Below are positions 1 to 12,789 of a DNA stretch of 64,000 nt, piece after piece. The translations under genes were made by a program, and so were the position numbers. Under the pieces are notes generated by a model. That model ran no database searches, was not told where the DNA came from, and saw nothing but the letters and a program-made list of their open reading frames with translations. Source of the DNA: Isoetes taiwanensis (lineage: Eukaryota > Streptophyta > Lycopodiopsida > Isoetales > Isoetaceae); assembly GCA_021234155.1 (NCBI GenBank), contig JAJEKV010000062.1, positions 7,330,425 through 7,394,424 of the forward strand. The letters run 5' to 3'. Each line of letters begins with the position of its first letter. Position 1 is the first letter of the stretch.

Positions 1-1880
1 CATGATATAAATGCTAGGTACAATCTGATGATATGCACCTGAAGAATAGACTTCCCCATAGCAATCACATCTCAACACAACCAAACCAAGTAAAGTTTTG
101 GTGAGAAAGGGAGTAACAACAATGAGCGATATTGTTGTCAAGCTTGTCGATATAATGCCATTAGATCACATTATCTTTGCATAGCTTGATAGTTGAGCAC
201 CAACAATGCATGCCATGAGGTTAAGTCCAACAGCTAATGATGAATACCCATAAGCCTTACAATAAAAAAGCCAAGTATGATAGAGGCATGTCTAGCGTTA
301 CCTTTGAATAACTAAAGCAAAATCAGAAAACTAAAGAAATAACATGGATAGCATAATACCACCAAGATAGGGAGCATAAAATCCTTGTTTACTCTCCTGA
401 TGCACATTAGATGCTAGCTTTGGAGGTTTTAACATATCAAAAAGATTACACAAAGTGAGAAATGAAGTATGTTACCCGCCAAAATGAAGTTGGATTTATC
501 AATGAGAATTGATCTTTGCAGTGGCAAAGGGACAATATAAGGAAGCAACCTAGATAATGATCTTGTAAGAACTCACCATGTCTCCACCCAATTAGCAACC
601 CTGCAAAAAAAAGGATTCTTGAATTAGCAAATGAATCATTGACCATTGGAAAAAGACATTGGTTTACGGTGATCGAAAGATAGCAAGTTTCTTAGCAATG
701 ATATAGAAGTCCATTCAACAAATGTGTAATCCAATGTGAATATACCCCTTTGAAAAGATGCTTAAAAGGGCTTTGCTTCTCTCCTATAGATCATTAAATG
801 GACATAGGGAGGGCTCTTGAAGAGCACTTCAAATGCAAGATGCATGTAAGAAGTGCAAACAAGGAAACATATGCTAATGCCTTTGAGCTCTATTACGTAA
901 ATAGATGATGCTTTTACATATATCCTTTAATATGCGCTTCAATGTGATATGCATTTCAAATTTTGGAGTTGTAGCTATAACCCCAACCATGACCACGAAT
1001 GGAAGGGAAAAAGAAGAATATACAAATCTGGCGGAGAGAGCTCCACCTATTTGGACCCACGGTACATTTGTTCCATACTTGCTTGCATTAGGTATCGGCT
1101 AGACCACAGATCCAAAATCCACCAACGGCATTCCAATCAACGAACCCCACCCTTATTTACATAGACCCATCAGCATTGGCGGACCACCCATGGAAGGGAA
1201 AATTGAAAGAAGAATATATATAAATCTGACTGAGCTCCACCTATTTTTTGCATAGATTGGTCCAAAGCTAATCGGGATTCCGATTTTATAGTAATAGAAG
1301 GATGGTAGGGGACTTTGAATAGCAAAGGCAATTGAATAGCAACTCAAAAAGGGCGATCTGCATGCGGTATTAAGGGCTTGTGCTTTCGGCCTCCAAGAAT
1401 TTAGGGCAAAATACTATAACAAACAAATCCATGGCTTCACCTTTGAGCAAAAAAAACAAATCCATGGCTTATATTCCTAAGAAGGAAATCCGATTGGTTG
1501 TGATTAAAACCAAAACTTGGATATCCTTTTTGTGTGCAGTCTTTATAAGAGAGGCGAATGAAATAGCTTTGTAAAAGGGACTATGACCCATCCAAGGAAA
1601 ATCCGGCGGCCTCTTTCAAAATCCAAAAAAAAAATTGAGAAAAGGCGAAATAAAAATGTTATTTTACTATCCGAACCGTCCACTCTTTTCTAGGTTAGAT
1701 CTGGGCCGTCCAGTTAGACAAGTCCATTACTTGCACTAAAACATTATAATATAAGATATTGTAAAAATATCCCTTAAAAAGTTCATGTATTGGTCTTCTA
1801 CGATAAAAAAGATCGCAATGGCGATTTGACCAATCATTTTTGCATGTGTATGCTGGATCAATGAGGTTCTTGTAAAGGAG
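1..1880. other. Mostly featureless stretch with a short duplication
   Basis: No convincing gene is visible apart from the doubtful exon listed separately. Positions 992-1057 and 1181-1249 are imperfect copies of each other (both contain atggaagggaaaa and gctccacctattt), a local duplication about 190 bases apart. The rest is AT-rich sequence without a clear repeat. Confidence 0.5.
166..255 (-). CDS. Possible terminal exon of an unrecognised membrane protein
   Basis: On the minus strand an acceptor-like sequence (tattgtaag at 256-264) is followed by 29 codons and a TGA. The peptide is hydrophobic and Gly/Ala-rich and looks like a transmembrane segment. A second hydrophobic open stretch lies near 350-420, but the two do not join in frame with the splice sites I can see. 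The product is not recognised. The window edge may cut the gene, or the match to splice signals may be chance. Confidence 0.2.
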   Translation of the reverse strand, partial: AYGYSSLAVGLNLMACIVGAQLSSYAKIM

Positions 1881-1882
1881 TT

Positions 1883-2353
1883 TTAACGATTTATATGGCC
1901 ACTGCAACCTATTTCGTACTCAACGAGAATTCCAAATTTCTCAAAGTAATTAATGTTTGCTTCATAGGGATCACTGCGAGCGACATCATATTCATCATAA
2001 AAAGGTGATGATGTAGGTGGGAAGTAACAGGCAGCAACAAAAATGGTGCTACTATTGTGGCAATGAAGTTTGATCCACATGTAGCGATTATATCTATCAG
2101 CTTTATGAAGCGCGATATATGGAGCAAGGGCATCCTTGAAATAGCAAGCAACTCCACCGCAACCTCGTTGCCCATGACATTCATTAAATAATGAAAAGGA
2201 TTGATAGCCTGTAAAATGAGGTAGCCGTTTGGCTGAATGCTCCCACGTTTCCATGAGCAGAAGGATATCCATATCTTTTGCAATGGGATTCAAGCCATCA
2301 CCTTTACGCCAGGGAAAACCTCGACAATTCCAAGACACCAACCGAAGGCACAT
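1883..2353 (-). pseudogene. LINE ORF2 fragment: N-terminal part of endonuclease domain
   Basis: The frame starts with an apurinic-endonuclease signature (LRLVSWNCRG, then DILLLMETW), the first strand-Asn and Glu motifs of the exonuclease-endonuclease-phosphatase fold used by L1-type LINEs to nick target DNA. It stops after about 156 residues; no reverse transcriptase follows on this strand. The start ATG lies 3 bases after the ORF1 stop (TAGGAAATG), a tight junction that would suit termination-reinitiation. LINE copies normally lose their 5' ends, so a copy that keeps the 5' end and loses most of ORF2 probably reflects a later deletion or rearrangement at about 1880. Confidence 0.75.
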
Positions 2354-2356
2354 TTC

Positions 2357-3638
2357 CTAGGAAGGTACATTTGAGGTATGAGCAGTGCGAACTGAGGAGG
2401 CTGGAGCAATAGAGGCGGCAGCGGCAGCAGTAGCAGCATCATCAAGGGTACCATTAGCAACATCGTGAGAGGAATGGCCTTGAGCAGAAGAAGATGTGGT
2501 GGGTGCAGAAGATGGAACAACACGAGGCGCATTTGCAGCGTTGGTGTGTGCATGAGAAATGGGAGAATGGATTTTAACACCAGCAGTATGAATGGCCTTA
2601 GCATGATGGAAGGCGTCAGCAAAGGTTGCATGTGATGGTATAAAAATACGTAGTTTTCCACGAATCAGTGCAGCCTTACTACCATTCTTTTGAATGTCCT
2701 GGACCTTTTGCAAATTCTGGCGTCTGGCTAACTGTTGGGACTTAGTAAGATCAAAATCCAGATAGAGAGATGTCCCTTTCAATTGCTTGCTTGGCCTGCT
2801 TGAGGATATCCATTTTAGTACTCAAATTTCGCACTGTAAATTTCACTATGCGCGGGTGGTGGGGCTGCAATGCTCCAACCCTATGTGCAGCAGTGACAAC
2901 AATTGGTGTTGTGAAGTCCAATTTAGCTAACACCAAAGTCTGTACCTTCTGTTGCAAGTCCTCTGATGCTTCTTCTGGCATACCACGAATGACCAGATTA
3001 CACTGACGGTTGTGCCTATCAATGTATTCTCTACGCCTCTGAGCAGATGTAGATGCAGGTGTAGATGCAAAACCTGTTACATGAGAGTTTTGAAATTGGG
3101 GGGAGGATGAACTAGGCATGGATCTCACATTAGGATCATGATGCTTTGAAGAAGAAGTTGGAGGTGCCTTGGTTGCATGAGAATAGGAACGTTCCAAGGC
3201 AGCAACTCGACTAGATGTGTCCTTAGCAAGCTCAGTCACTTGGCAGGTCATGCTTTCTTCCAATGCTCGCATGTGAGTATTACAATTCGTAGACACCTCA
3301 GAGACATGAAGGAGTAAATCTTGCCTTTGCTTGCCAATATCAACCATTAGGTGCTCCACAGTCATATGACAAGCAGCAAACTCCAACTTTGCGCCCTCAA
3401 TTGCTTCCCAAAGCTTTGCATGTTCAGCATGAATTTTGCCAGTGAGCGTTGCAAGGTCGTTACGGCACTTTGCCAATTCAGACCTCAATGCACATTGGAA
3501 TTGTGTCATCTCTTGTTGCTGCATGCGCAAAGTAGCTGTAAGAATGTCAAACTTGTTCTCTAGGTCTTTTTGAAGCAAATTGATATAGAGAGGAAGACGT
3601 GCTGGACGAGGGACCTTGGAGAAATCATCTGGGGTCAA
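2357..3638 (-). pseudogene. LINE ORF1, coiled coil plus RNA-binding domain, frameshifted
   Basis: The ORF1 protein of L1-type LINEs is a nucleic-acid chaperone that packages the element RNA. Here residues 1-150 form a heptad-rich coiled coil. An RRM-like domain follows (RQCNLVIRGMPEEASEDL, then AHRVG and RIVKFTV), and then the C-terminal domain (KGTSLYLDFDLTKSQQLARR). A one-base frameshift near 2780 separates the last domain from the rest. The tail after about 2600 is Ala/Ser/Pro-rich and low complexity. Together with the endonuclease start just downstream this defines a minus-strand LINE whose leader lies at 3640-4078. The identification rests on motif order and context; exact clade not determined. 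Confidence 0.75.
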
Positions 3639-3659
3639 TGCCTCATCAATCCGCTCCCT

Positions 3660-4078
3660 TTCATCATCCTGAGTTGAACCTCCAACGCATGTTGGAGGTG
3701 TGGCTGAGCAATATGCACTTCCAACACCTGTAGCAGATGCAATCTGCTCCCCATCAGCAATTGTGGTGAACCTCCAATGCGTGTTGGAGGTTCGTCTGGG
3801 CCAGTTGCACTGCCAACACCTATAACGGATGCAATCTGCTCTCCATCATCATGTGTTGAACCGCCAACGCATGTTGGAGGTTCGTCGGGGCCTTTTCTTT
3901 TCGCCAACCGCCCTTTTCTTTTGCATCCTTTCCTCGGCTCGGCCCCTCCGGGGCCTCGCCTCGGTTTGGGCCCACCCACATGCCCGGCTCGGCCCCTTCG
4001 GGGCCTCGCCTCGGTTTGGACATCCCTGGGACTATTCCTCGGCTCGGCCTCGCCTCGGTTTGGGCCCATCCGTGTGTC
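3660..4078. repeat. Hairpin and GC-rich tandem repeats in the LINE leader
   Basis: Three palindromic hairpins with core cctccaacgcatgttggagg (one or two substitutions) lie near 3678, 3773 and 3862, at a spacing of about 90 bases within a longer tandem unit that repeats gatgcaatctgctc. From about 3940 to 4066 follows a GC-rich minisatellite of about 60 bases (ctcggctcggcccc, ggggcctcgcctcggtttgg), repeated roughly 2.5 times. Relative to the adjacent ORF1 this is the 5' leader of the minus-strand LINE. Open frames across it are low complexity and not regarded as genes. Confidence 0.75.
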
Positions 4079-4278
4079 ACCCATAGGGAGCTTAATCAAC
4101 CTCGGTTCAACATTGCCTCAGATATATACTTACTACCAATTCCAAACCATCACACATTGAGGAGCTTAGTCACATTTACTACCAATTTCAAAGTAATCAT
4201 CGATTGGGAGTTTACTCACATCTACTATAAACTCCAAAGTCTCACCCATTAAAAGCTTACTCACACTTACTACAGCAT

Positions 4279-5190
4279 CACCCATTGGGAGCTTACCTAC
4301 ACCTACTACTACTTTTAAAGTATCATCCGTTAGGAGCTTACTACATCTACTATTAATTCCAAAGTACAACCCCTATATATTCAAGAAACTTTCCATGTAA
4401 CTAAGCATCCATTACTCAACCACCCATGAGGAGCATACTCACACATACAACCATGAGGACCTATACCACATCTACACCCATGAGGACTTTTACCACGTTT
4501 ACTACTTGGCACCCGTGCAAGAGGAGTTTACTCATGCCTATTACCTCTATATGTCCCCTCTCCTCTTTGTCCTCTCTCCTATCTCTTCTCTCCCCCTTCT
4601 CTCTCTCTCCTCTCTTTTCTTTCTCTTATCCCTCTTCTGTCTTCTCTCCCTCTTCTCTCTCTCTCTCCTCTCTCCTCTCTCTCTCCTCTTTTCTGTCTCT
4701 CTTCCCTCTCTTCTCTCTCTCCTCTCTCTCCTCTCTCTCTTCTTTCCCCTGTCTCTCTTCACCCATTGGGAGCTTACCTACATCTACTACTACTTTTAAA
4801 GTATCATTCGTTAGGAGCTTACTACATCTACTATGAATTCCAAAGTACAACCCCTATATATTCAAGAAACTTTCCATGTAACTAAGCATCCATTACTCAA
4901 CCACCCATGAGGAGCATACTCACACATACAACCATGAGGACCTATACCACATCTACACCCATGAGGACTTTTACCATGTTTACTACTTGGCACCCGTGCA
5001 AGAGGAGTTTACTCACGCATATTACCTCTATATGTCCCCTCTCCTCTTTGTCCTCTCTCCTATCTCTTCTCTCCCCCTTCTCTCTCTCTCCTCTCTTTTC
5101 TTTCTCTTCTCCCTCTTCTGTCTTCTCTCCCTCTTCTCTCTCTCTCCTCTCTCTCTCCTCTTTTCTGTCTCTCTTCCCTCTCTTCTCTCT
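4279..5190. repeat. Tandem duplication with 481-base offset, each copy ending in a polypyrimidine tract
   Basis: The block starting cacccattgggagctta at 4279 recurs at 4760 with very few changes, including ttcaagaaactttccatgt and the whole following pyrimidine-rich tract (4555-4759 and 5036-5190). The short motif catgaggac/gag recurs within each copy. Long Ser/Leu/Phe or Arg/Glu frames here simply translate CT or GA repeats. Confidence 0.85.
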
Positions 5191-5605
5191 GTCAATGCAG
5201 CCAAATGGGAGTCATTGAGGATGAATCTCATACCCTTCAAAGTTGCCCAGCATATGATCAAATTCGAGCAGCTATCTTTGAGTTGGTCGGGCTTGGTCGG
5301 CCCGTTACATGTGACATTGAGCCACGGCATCCCGTCTGGTCTTTGGGATCATACCTTCCGAGGTTATGGACATGCGAGATCAGCTATGTCCTCGGGCACA
5401 CTTTGACATGTATATATACATTGATGTATACTTATGCGGTTTGGCCCGACATTCTTATTCTTGCCATGGTTTTCCCTCGAAACCCTTGGTGAGGGGGTTT
5501 TAACCGGACCTCGACAATAAGTTTCTTATTCTTATTCTTATTCTCCTTATGGGTCCCATAGGCCGATTGGCCTCAGTGGACGATAAAAAAGTATTCTTAT
5601 TCTTA
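5191..5605 (+). mobile_element. 5'-truncated LINE 3' end plus a second minimal LINE tail
   Basis: The peptide IEDESHTLQSCPAYDQIRAA at 5208-5270 matches the His/Cys-containing end of a LINE ORF2, nearly identical to the minus-strand copy ending at 20923. It runs into a (TTATTC)n tail at about 5521-5543. Directly after it (5545-5605) sits a second, roughly 60-base LINE end: gggtcccataggccgattgg, then gtggacgataaaa and another (TTATTC)n tail. Both lie between pyrimidine tracts. Confidence 0.65.
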
Positions 5606-6765
<1,160 letters not shown>

Positions 6766-6787
6766 CCCCTTTCTCTCTTCTCTCTTA

Positions 6788-7460
6788 GGCCCGGGCACTG
6801 GGAGTGAAATCCACGGTCCCATATCAGATCTTGCTCCAGGAGACAGGCTTCCTTCCATTACAGAGGGCTGCGCTGGAACATCACATTATTTACTTCCAGA
6901 AGGTGGTGGCTATGGATGAAGCCCGGCTGCCCAACCTTGCTTTGGCAGTGGCGATGGGCCCGCAGCGACTCAAAGCTGCTTTGGAAAGACAAAAAGCAAG
7001 CCCGGTGGTTCGCTATGGAATGTGCGGGGCACCCGGATGTGGACCCGGTGCATACACCGAGAAGGAAACGCCTTGAAGCGATGCTTGGATGCTTGCTTCA
7101 TGGTCAAGCTTTGGGATGAAGGGGCCCTGTCTCATGTCAAGGTGGCAAATTATCGACAGCAGGTTAATCCCATGCTCACGAGGGGCCCACACCACTACCT
7201 GCGCACCCATCTACCCATGAAAAAGCGCAGGGTGATTGCTTCCATTCGCACAGGTGCACACCACCTCCGCATTGAGACAGGGAGATAGATTCGGAACTGT
7301 GCAGTATGTCAGCATCCTTATTGCTACTAAGGTTTTCCCAAAAACCTTGGTGGGGGTTTTTAATCACGGTAATATCGCTGCTGCTCTCTCTTTGTACTTG
7401 GGTCCCATAGGCCAATTGGTCTCCGTGGACGATAAAATCATATTCTATTCTATTCTATTC
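6788..7460 (+). mobile_element. 5'-truncated LINE 3' end with (ATTCT)n tail
   Basis: The frame at 6804 (STVPYQILLQETGFLPLQRA) matches the minus-strand LINE piece at 27489-27857 (STIPYQILLQETSFLPLQRA) almost residue for residue, so both belong to one family. The region ends with HHLRIETGR near 7258 and then the family 3' end: gggtcccataggccaattgg at 7402, gtggacgataaaa, and an (ATTCT)n tail to about 7460. Frameshifts near 7020-7260 make it a fossil. Confidence 0.75.
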
Positions 7461-8398
<938 letters not shown>

Positions 8399-8406
8399 TA
8401 GTTTTA

Positions 8407-8432
8407 TTCTAGAACATTCTAGAATGTTCTAG
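8407..8432. promoter_or_regulatory. Perfect heat-shock-element-like array
   Basis: The sequence reads TTC-ta-GAA-ca-TTC-ta-GAA-tg-TTC-ta-GGA: five perfect alternating heat-shock-factor half sites and a sixth with one change, in correct 5-base phase. It also contains a 24-base perfect palindrome (ctagaacattct and its complement). No recognisable gene lies within 2.8 kb downstream, so it may have been carried in by an element. Confidence 0.45.
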
Positions 8433-8504
8433 GATTGTCTATGTTTTAAACCTTGCATATATCCCACCTTTAACAATGTTGAAATGATCATATTCAGGAA
8501 CTAA

Positions 8505-8572
8505 TGCTTGTTCTAGTGGTTGAGATTCAGGGCTGGGGTGCCATAGCCTAGGGCTCAAATCCTTCCTAAACC
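8505..8572 (+). repeat. tRNA-like SINE head
   Basis: Spaced internal polymerase III promoter boxes are visible: an A-box-like ttctagtggttgag and, about 28 bases later, a B-box-like gggctcaaatcc, followed by an A-rich stretch (ctaaaccaaaaaag). The sequence does not fold as a good tRNA, so a tRNA-derived SINE or relic is the better reading. Confidence 0.4.
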
Positions 8573-9567
8573 AAAAAAGTTTTCACACTAAGGCTTTTAA
8601 TTAACCAAAGGAATACTGCAACAATAAGACAAGAAAGTAACAATGAAACCAAGAAACCCAGGTGCTAGAACGAATTCTGTGAGAGAGAATTCGGTAAGTT
8701 TGGGATTGAATAGATATTCTGGCACTAATGGGATGTGCTTCCATGAGACAGATTTACTACAGAACACATGTTGCGATGGTGATTGTGTGTACAATATAGG
8801 GTGGACACGGCAATATTTTTGTAATCATACCTTCAGTCAGAGTATTGCGTATGCACATTATTGGATGTCATTCGAAATTAAATTTCAAATGTTATCCTAT
8901 CTGTTGGAATCATCCTTCGATAAGCTTAATTAAAAATACCCACAAAATAGCAAAATATGTATGGCGTGCGAATAACCACGGACGTGATTCCACATAGGGG
9001 ATATGACAAGTGGATATCCCTTGCTGGGGAATATTTACGTGGTAATCCACAGGTGAGAATACTCGATTCAAAGGCTTCGATTACTTTGCGAGCAAATGGC
9101 CAGGATGATGTGCACAACAATTGTCAGATGTCAGGCTGACGCCTGGGTTCCCATATTGTGGAGTGATTCCTTCCGAGGGAATTGCAAGACGGTTGAGGAA
9201 TAGAAAAGCTGGTGATTGCCTCTAGCAGAATATCTGGAAGATTATTCCCTCCAGTGGAATGCCACTGGAGATTCGACAGGGAAGGTTCTGGTGGGTGATT
9301 CCGTCGGGCAAAATAAGATTCGATGGGAGAGGTTCTGGTGGGTGATTCCGTTGGGCAGAATAAAATATATGTGATTCCACCAGGTGGATAAAACATTATT
9401 GAACCGTCTGGAGGTATTGCCCGTTGTGATTCTAAATAAAGGTATTATTTGAACGACTAGGATGATCCCAGCGGACGGACGACTGGAATCCATGGAAAAG
9501 TACTTGACAGTGTCAGGTATCCGAAAAGGAGTCTCCAAAATAAAACCCTTTTGGGCCAGATTGGTGA
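8573..9567. other. No gene seen; short tandem repeat and hairpin
   Basis: Two imperfect copies of a unit of about 45 bases (ggttctggtgggtgattccg) occupy 9279-9369. Just upstream, 9251-9272 is a short perfect hairpin (ctccagtgg and ccactggag). Short open frames in the stretch match nothing I recognise. Confidence 0.5.
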
Positions 9568-11158
9568 TTTTGAGGGAAGGGCGGTATCGTGAAGGGATCA
9601 CTAAAACAAGGGTAAACGTATTTTTAACTCCATAATGCAGAGAATTGTTAAACTGGATTAATCATAGCATGCCAAAAGTCTATGCTAAGTAGCAAAAGTC
9701 TATGCTAAGTGATTTTGAGGGAAGGGCGGTATCGTGAAGGGATCACTAAAACAAGGGTAAACGTATTTTCAACTCCATAATGTAGAGAATTGTTAAATTG
9801 GATTAATCACAGCGTGCCAAAACGTCTATGCTAAGTACCAAAAGTCTATGCATGCATGGGTCCCTTATCTAAGATCCATGATGCGGAAAGTATTTAAAGT
9901 GGATCAATCACAACGTGCAAATACTAAGCATGTGCCAAATGACTATGCATGAATGGGTATCTTATCTAAGGTACACAAATGCAGATAATTGTTAACGTGG
10001 ATGAATCACAGGGTGCCAATCTTAAGTACATGCCAGATGACCATGCCTACATGGGTCCCTTATCTAAGATCCATAAATGAGAGAGTTAAAGTGGATCAAT
10101 CACAGGGTAAGTACATGCCAGATGACCATGCGTACATGGGTCCCTTATCTAAGGTTCATAAATGCAGAGAGTTAAATGGATCAATCACAAGATGCCAATG
10201 CTAAGTACGTGCCAATTATGCATATATGGGTCTCTTATCTACTGTCCATAATTACATAGAATTGTTAAACATGGATCAAAAAATGACCATGCATGCATGG
10301 GTCCATAAGTGCGAAAAAATGTTAAAATGGATGAATCACAGGGTGCCAATGCTAAATATGTGCCAAACGACCATGCATGCATGGGTCAATTCACAGGTGC
10401 CAATGTGCCCAAACAACCATGCAAGGTACATAAATGCAGAGAATTGTTAAAATGGATAGAAAATAGGGATCAATCACAATGCATAGGGATGAATCACAAT
10501 GCAAAGGATTGTTACAATGGGTAGAAAATAGGGATCAATCGAAAATAAGGATCAAAGTGGATCAATCACAGTGCTAAGTGCGTGTCACGCCTATGTATGC
10601 TTGGGTCCGTTATCAAATATCCATAAATACAGATAATTGTTATGGATTGAAAATAGGGATCCCACTTGGAAAAATCTGCCCCTTCTTACAAATATCTGAC
10701 AATTTAAAGATGTTTCCAACATTTTCCCAGATTTAGATAAAGATAAAAGATAAAGATAAATTTTTATCGTCCGCGAAAACCCAATGGGGTTATGGGACCA
10801 TACAAGAAAAGGGGGCAGAAGCCCCAACAGCCGGAGCAAAGAAGGCAAAAGCCTAAACAAAACCCAAGGACAAAGCCACAAAGAAAACAAAGGGCCAAGA
10901 CCCAAAGAAAACATGAGGGCAAAAAGCCCCAGTACAAACAGGATGGACATGTTCATGGATGCTAAAGCCCCAGTACAAACAGGATGGACATGTTCATGGA
11001 TGCTAAGGATATTAGTGCTATAGTATATTAAAAAATGCATGTTCAAATATTTTTTGCGGTAGTCTTAAATACAGTGGTAAGCTATATCATTATTTTGGAG
11101 CCGTGTTGTTAAAGTGGATCAATCAGTGGACCAATCACAGGGTGGCAATGCTAAGTAA
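9568..11158. repeat. Satellite-like array of about 90-base units, interrupted by a LINE tail
   Basis: The unit contains atgggtcccttatctaag, ccataaatgcagagaattgt, gtggatcaatcacagg and gtgccaatgctaagtac. The first motif recurs at about 9857, 9954, 10049, 10136, 10226, 10298, 10381 and 10600. The opening 9568-9640 is copied at 9711-9783. The array is interrupted at about 10660-11100 and its last partial unit (11103-11158) abuts the palindrome in front of the PLAT-domain gene. Inside the gap a 42-base direct repeat (gccccagtacaaacaggatg) lies at 10925-11008. Confidence 0.8.
10744..10803 (-). mobile_element. LINE 3' tail, minus strand
   Basis: Read on the minus strand this is the LINE family 3' end: tggtcccataaccccattgg, gcggacgataaaa and a TTTATC repeat tail. 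Only about 60 bases of the element are recognisable. It sits in the gap of the satellite-like array. Confidence 0.6.
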
Positions 11159-11162
11159 TGCT

Positions 11163-11217
11163 GATATATGCCACGTCCTTGGCCAAGGACGTGGCATATA
11201 TCAAATGCATAAATAGA
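11163..11217 (+). promoter_or_regulatory. 40-base perfect palindrome with paired ABRE/G-box cores, then TATA-like box
   Basis: Positions 11163-11202 are a perfect palindrome; the left half is gatatatgccacgtccttgg. Each arm holds an ACGTGG/CCACGT core, so two ABRE-type bZIP sites (GACGTGGC) face each other. An ATAAATAG sequence at 11210-11217 fits a TATA box, about 44 bases before the ATG of the PLAT-domain gene at 11261. The placement suggests this is its core promoter, possibly responsive to abscisic acid or stress. Function is inferred. Confidence 0.6.
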
Positions 11218-11260
11218 TGAACGAACACCTCATTTGCATCAGCTGGGAGAAACATCAAAC

Positions 11261-12015
11261 ATGGCATTGCCAACATTATCTGGTAGTAGCATAATGATTC
11301 TCCTGATGTTGTTTATTGCAGCTGCTGCTGCGAGATCAAGCAAAGATCATATTGTTATGCCGACTTTGGGGAGCGAAAATATTGATGTAAATAGCCATTA
11401 TATCATTCATTCATTTCATTTCATTTCATTTCATTTCATTCAGTTATTTCATTTCAGTTCACTTCATTTCATTTATGCAGCATCATCATTAGCTTAAGAT
11501 TCTTCACTAAAGAGCCATGGCATATAACATATAAAACATATAACTTATTTTCTTCTGTTCTATTTTCTTGCTTTCTTATGCTGCATCACATGCTAAACAT
11601 GTTTCACTCTGGCTCTGCCTAACAGACACAGGCAACAGGGGATTGCACAATTGAGATAAGAATAGCAACAGGGGATAAAGGCACTGATGGCACAGTAGGT
11701 GTAAGAGTGTATGATGGACAGTCTTCTTCTTTTCTAGACTTCTCACCCCTTGACAACCCTGGTGTTGATGATTTTGAGGCTTTGAAAATTGATACTTTCA
11801 CATTCCCAAACAAGCCCTGTTTCCAGAACGTTTGTGCTGCTAAAGTTAAATACTCCTCAAAGCCGACCTGGTCTTTTGAGAGCGCTGGTGTCAAAGTGAA
11901 AAACTCTGACGGTGCTGTCATATCAGAGTCCTTTGGTGTTTATGGAAAATATCTTAGTGCTAACGTTCTGGAGCAGAACTTGGATAGTGTAGCATTTGTG
12001 GGAAGCTGCGCCTAA
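11261..12015 (+). CDS. Secreted PLAT/LH2-domain protein, two exons
   Basis: Exon 1 is 11261-11386, exon 2 is 11626-12015; the 239-base intron has GT and AG ends, phase 0, and contains a CATTT microsatellite. The predicted protein has 171 residues. Residues 1-24 are a signal peptide (hydrophobic IMILLMLFIAAAAA). From about residue 48 a single PLAT/LH2 beta-barrel-like domain follows (CTIEIRIATGDKGTDGTVGV, DFEALKIDTFTF, then CFQNVC), ending in GSCA. Four cysteines (CTIE, CFQNVC, GSC) could form two disulfides. Small plant proteins of this layout include stress-induced PLAT proteins and the embryo-specific ATS3 type; which subgroup this is, I cannot tell. It is the only gene here with an intact frame, signal peptide, promoter-like sequence and polyadenylation signal, so it is probably functional. 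Confidence 0.7.
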
Positions 12016-12079
12016 TTACAATGTAAGATGATGATTGGCTGCATTCTATTGCAGCAAATAAGTTCTGTTTGGTCATCAT

Positions 12080-12103
12080 AATAAATATATGATAATAAAT
12101 ATC
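12080..12103 (+). terminator. Polyadenylation-signal cluster of the PLAT-domain gene
   Basis: AATAAA occurs at 12080 and a second AATAAA-like run follows within 20 bases, 65-90 bases after the stop codon of the PLAT-domain gene. Confidence 0.4.
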
Positions 12104-12789
12104 TAATGGATATGTATTAAGCATGGTGCTGATGTATTCTATTGCAGTGATAATGAGATAATTTTGTGTGGTTTTGGATTAACTTTTGAGTTGCTCCTGT
12201 ATGAAATCAATATAGAGCGGGTAAGTATATTGTCCATTGATCTTGGAATTTTTACATTGTAGGGGCCCTTGTATACAAAATCTGATATTTACAAATTTTA
12301 ACTTATTTGCTCAAAAGACAAGCTTAATCGAACAGTCCACAGCAGGATTTATGATGCTGTCAACTAAGGTTGAGAGTTCAGTCTTTTAGTTTACGTGTTC
12401 TTTTTCAGTTCAGAGTCCATGCTTTGTTGCTTTCATTCCTCTAAGTCTAAAGTCTGCAAACTAAGGTTGAGTTCGGTTACGTACTTCAGAGTACATACTG
12501 TGTTGCTTTTATTACTCTAACTTATTCAGTTATTAATCATGCCAGTGGCACAGTTTCTAACTTACAATTAAGTTACGCCTAGCATGGAATATGTTTCAAT
12601 GCATACATTAAGGTATTTCCTAATAAAGAAGGATCAATTTGCAATGATACTGTTTCAACTGCAGATTGAAGAGCTGTTTAAGCTTAGAATCCAGTTTGTA
12701 CAGCATTGCATAAACAGTACCACACCTTTTCAGAAATGCTCCAGAAGTTTTATTGGTGGTATGAAGGATCAATTTGCAATGGTATCTGT

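Noticed and set aside
3635-4160. Overlapping Pro/Gly/Arg-rich frames on both strands
   Set aside because: They follow GC-rich tandem repeats in the LINE leader.
9857-10620. CRISPR-like array
   Set aside because: Repeats are degenerate and include the supposed spacers; this is an ordinary tandem satellite in a plant genome.
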